NCBI GenBank assembly: GCA_001683985.1
Contig: MAEO01000189.1
Location: 6,163 to 70,162, forward strand
DNA: 64,000 nt
Source of the DNA: Smithella sp. M82
Lineage (GTDB): Bacteria; Desulfobacterota; Syntrophia; Syntrophales; Smithellaceae
Reading direction: 5' to 3'
The notes beneath the pieces were generated by a model. That model saw only the letters and a program-made list of their open reading frames with translations. It did not search any database and was not told where the DNA came from. Below, piece by piece: positions 62,853 through 64,000 of the stretch (the stretch's first letter is position 1; each line of letters begins with the position of its first letter). Position numbers and translations under genes: made by a program.

Positions 62853-64000
62853 ATGAAAATCAATCAATCAATTTTAATTGTGGATGACGATTTTGCCCAT
62901 CGTACCATGCTCAGGAAACTGCTGGGAGGTTGGGGCTATGAAATATTCGAAGCCGATGACGGTTCGGTTGCAATTGAAAAAGTGCAGAAACGATCATTTG
63001 ATTTAATTTTGATGGATATCAGAATGCTTAATGTTTCCGGCATTGAAGCGCTGGAAAAAATCAAAATTATCAATCCGGCTATTCCCGTTATCATTATGAC
63101 TGCTTATGCTTCCGTTGATACAGCCGTTGCCGCGTTGAAGAAAGGAGCTTATGATTATCTGACCAAACCACTGGATTTCGATGAACTCAAAATTGCCATC
63201 AGTCATGCCACTGAACACAGCCGGCTCAAGAAAGAAAATGAGTATTTAAGAGAAAGACTGGACGAAAAATTCGACACGCAAAGAATGATCGGCCACAGTC
63301 CTTTGATGGTAAATCTTTTAGAAACCGTGGCGCAGGTTGCTGCAACGGAAGCCACGGTTTTGATTACCGGTGAATCAGGCGCCGGCAAGGAAATGATTGC
63401 CAATATTATCCATTACAACAGTCCTCGTAAAAATGCGCCGTTTGTAAAAATAAATTGTGCTGCTCTGACCGAATCGCTTTTGGAGTCAGAACTGTTCGGA
63501 CACGAAAAGGGGGCCTTTACCGGAGCGGATAGAAAAAGGGAAGGCAAATTCCGGCAGGCGGAAGGCGGCAGCATTTTTCTGGATGAAGTCAGTGAAATGT
63601 CGCCGGCGATGCAAGTAAAACTCTTGCGGGTTTTGCAGGAAAGGGAATTAACTCCCGTAGGCAGCGCTGAAGTGATTGCTGTCAATGTTCGTGTGATTGC
63701 CGCTTCCAATAAAGATTTGAAAAAAGAAATGGAACAAAAACGCTTTCGCGAGGATCTTTTTTACAGACTCAATGTTGTAACGTTGAATGTGCCCCCGTTG
63801 AGGGACAGGAAAGAAGATATTCCTCTTCTGGCTCAGCATTTTCTGGAAATATTTACTGCAAAAAATAAAAAAAGTATCAAAGGTTTCACACCGCAATCGC
63901 TGGAAAAGATTACACAATATAAATGGCCGGGTAATGTTCGTGAGTTGATGAATGCGGTGGAACGGGCTGTTGTCCTGTCCCGATCCGAATATATTGATGC
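62853..64000 (+). CDS. ZraR/NtrC-family sigma-54 response regulator (cut by window end)
   Basis: Open from the ATG at 62853 (AAGGA upstream) to the window edge: 382 codons so far. Receiver with DDD at 11-13 and phospho-Asp 55 (LILMDIRM), an AAA+ domain with GESGAGKE, the canonical GAFTGA loop, Walker B SIFLDEVSEM and the R-finger region RLNVVTLNVPPLRDRKED. The helix-turn-helix lies beyond the window. It should bind sites near 61049-61088 and activate the sigma-54 promoter of the Spy-like gene. Confidence 0.92.
   Translation, partial: MKINQSILIVDDDFAHRTMLRKLLGGWGYEIFEADDGSVAIEKVQKRSFDLILMDIRMLNVSGIEALEKIKIINPAIPVIIMTAYASVDTAVAALKKGAYDYLTKPLDFDELKIAISHATEHSRLKKENEYLRERLDEKFDTQRMIGHSPLMVNLLETVAQVAATEATVLITGESGAGKEMIANIIHYNSPRKNAPFVKINCAALTESLLESELFGHEKGAFTGADRKREGKFRQAEGGSIFLDEVSEMSPAMQVKLLRVLQERELTPVGSAEVIAVNVRVIAASNKDLKKEMEQKRFREDLFYRLNVVTLNVPPLRDRKEDIPLLAQHFLEIFTAKNKKSIKGFTPQSLEKITQYKWPGNVRELMNAVERAVVLSRSEYID

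Overview
The window looks like a chromosomal segment of an anaerobic, probably syntrophic, deltaproteobacterium (Syntrophus/Smithella-like Desulfobacterota). This is inferred from gene content: two heterodisulfide-reductase/Flx electron-bifurcation gene sets, an in-frame UGA read as selenocysteine in an MvhD-type subunit, B12-type radical SAM enzymes, NtrC-type sigma-54 regulators, and an rpmH-rnpA-yidD-yidC-jag-mnmE block. No 16S gene is present, so the taxonomy is an inference.

Layout. 1-1382 is a type I-C-like CRISPR array with 21 identical 32-bp repeats (leader off the left edge). It is followed 21 bp later by a two-repeat remnant of a type I-E-like array. No cas genes are in the window. 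1677-6117 holds three tandem radical SAM/B12-type enzymes behind a near-consensus sigma-70 promoter. 6.2-14.8 kb holds a repeat cluster, a PAS/HD-GYP protein, tRNA-Thr(CGU), a membrane phosphoesterase, two outer-membrane barrels (one FadL-like) and a large polytopic membrane protein. 14.9-24.5 kb is a complete aromatic amino acid operon (aroF-aroB-pheA-aroDE-aroA-aroK-aroC-tyrA, then a sirtuin). Before it lies a short leader ORF with eight aromatic codons among nine, then an attenuator hairpin with a competing antiterminator pairing. 24.5-26.8 kb carries TANGO2-like, Nudix and HDAC-like genes. 26.9-31.8 kb (minus strand) is mnmE-jag-yidC-yidD-rnpA-rpmH, with RNase P RNA transcribed divergently. 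32.4-34.8 kb holds AtpZ, a small membrane protein, a Cache protein and an isolated atpE. 35.3-39.5 kb is a sensor kinase/NtrC-type regulator pair.

41-57.4 kb is the metabolic core. Set 1 is a 1,477-residue HdrA-GltD-HdrA fusion, a selenocysteine MvhD/FlxD, FlxC-like, HdrC, HdrB, FlxB-like, FlxA-like and an HdrD-like protein. Set 2 is HdrA, a cysteine MvhD/FlxD, FlxC-like, FlxB-like and FlxA-like. By family knowledge these should pass electrons between NAD(P)H, ferredoxin and a disulfide-type acceptor by flavin-based bifurcation or confurcation. 57.5-58.75 kb is decayed: a truncated transposase, a 198-bp inverted-repeat element and the tail of an AsmA-like gene. 58.8-60.1 kb has two exported proteins sharing one C-terminal domain. 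60.3-64 kb resembles a ZraP/ZraS/ZraR envelope-stress system, with a well-formed sigma-54 promoter facing the Spy/CpxP-like gene; the regulator runs off the window end.

The items most worth following are: (1) an I-C spacer containing 20 nt of the I-E repeat beside it; (2) the aromatic leader-peptide attenuator in front of the whole shikimate operon; (3) the selenocysteine MvhD with a cysteine paralogue 8.6 kb away; and (4) the sigma-54-linked ZraPSR-like set. Several small inverted-repeat elements (MITE-like) lie between genes.
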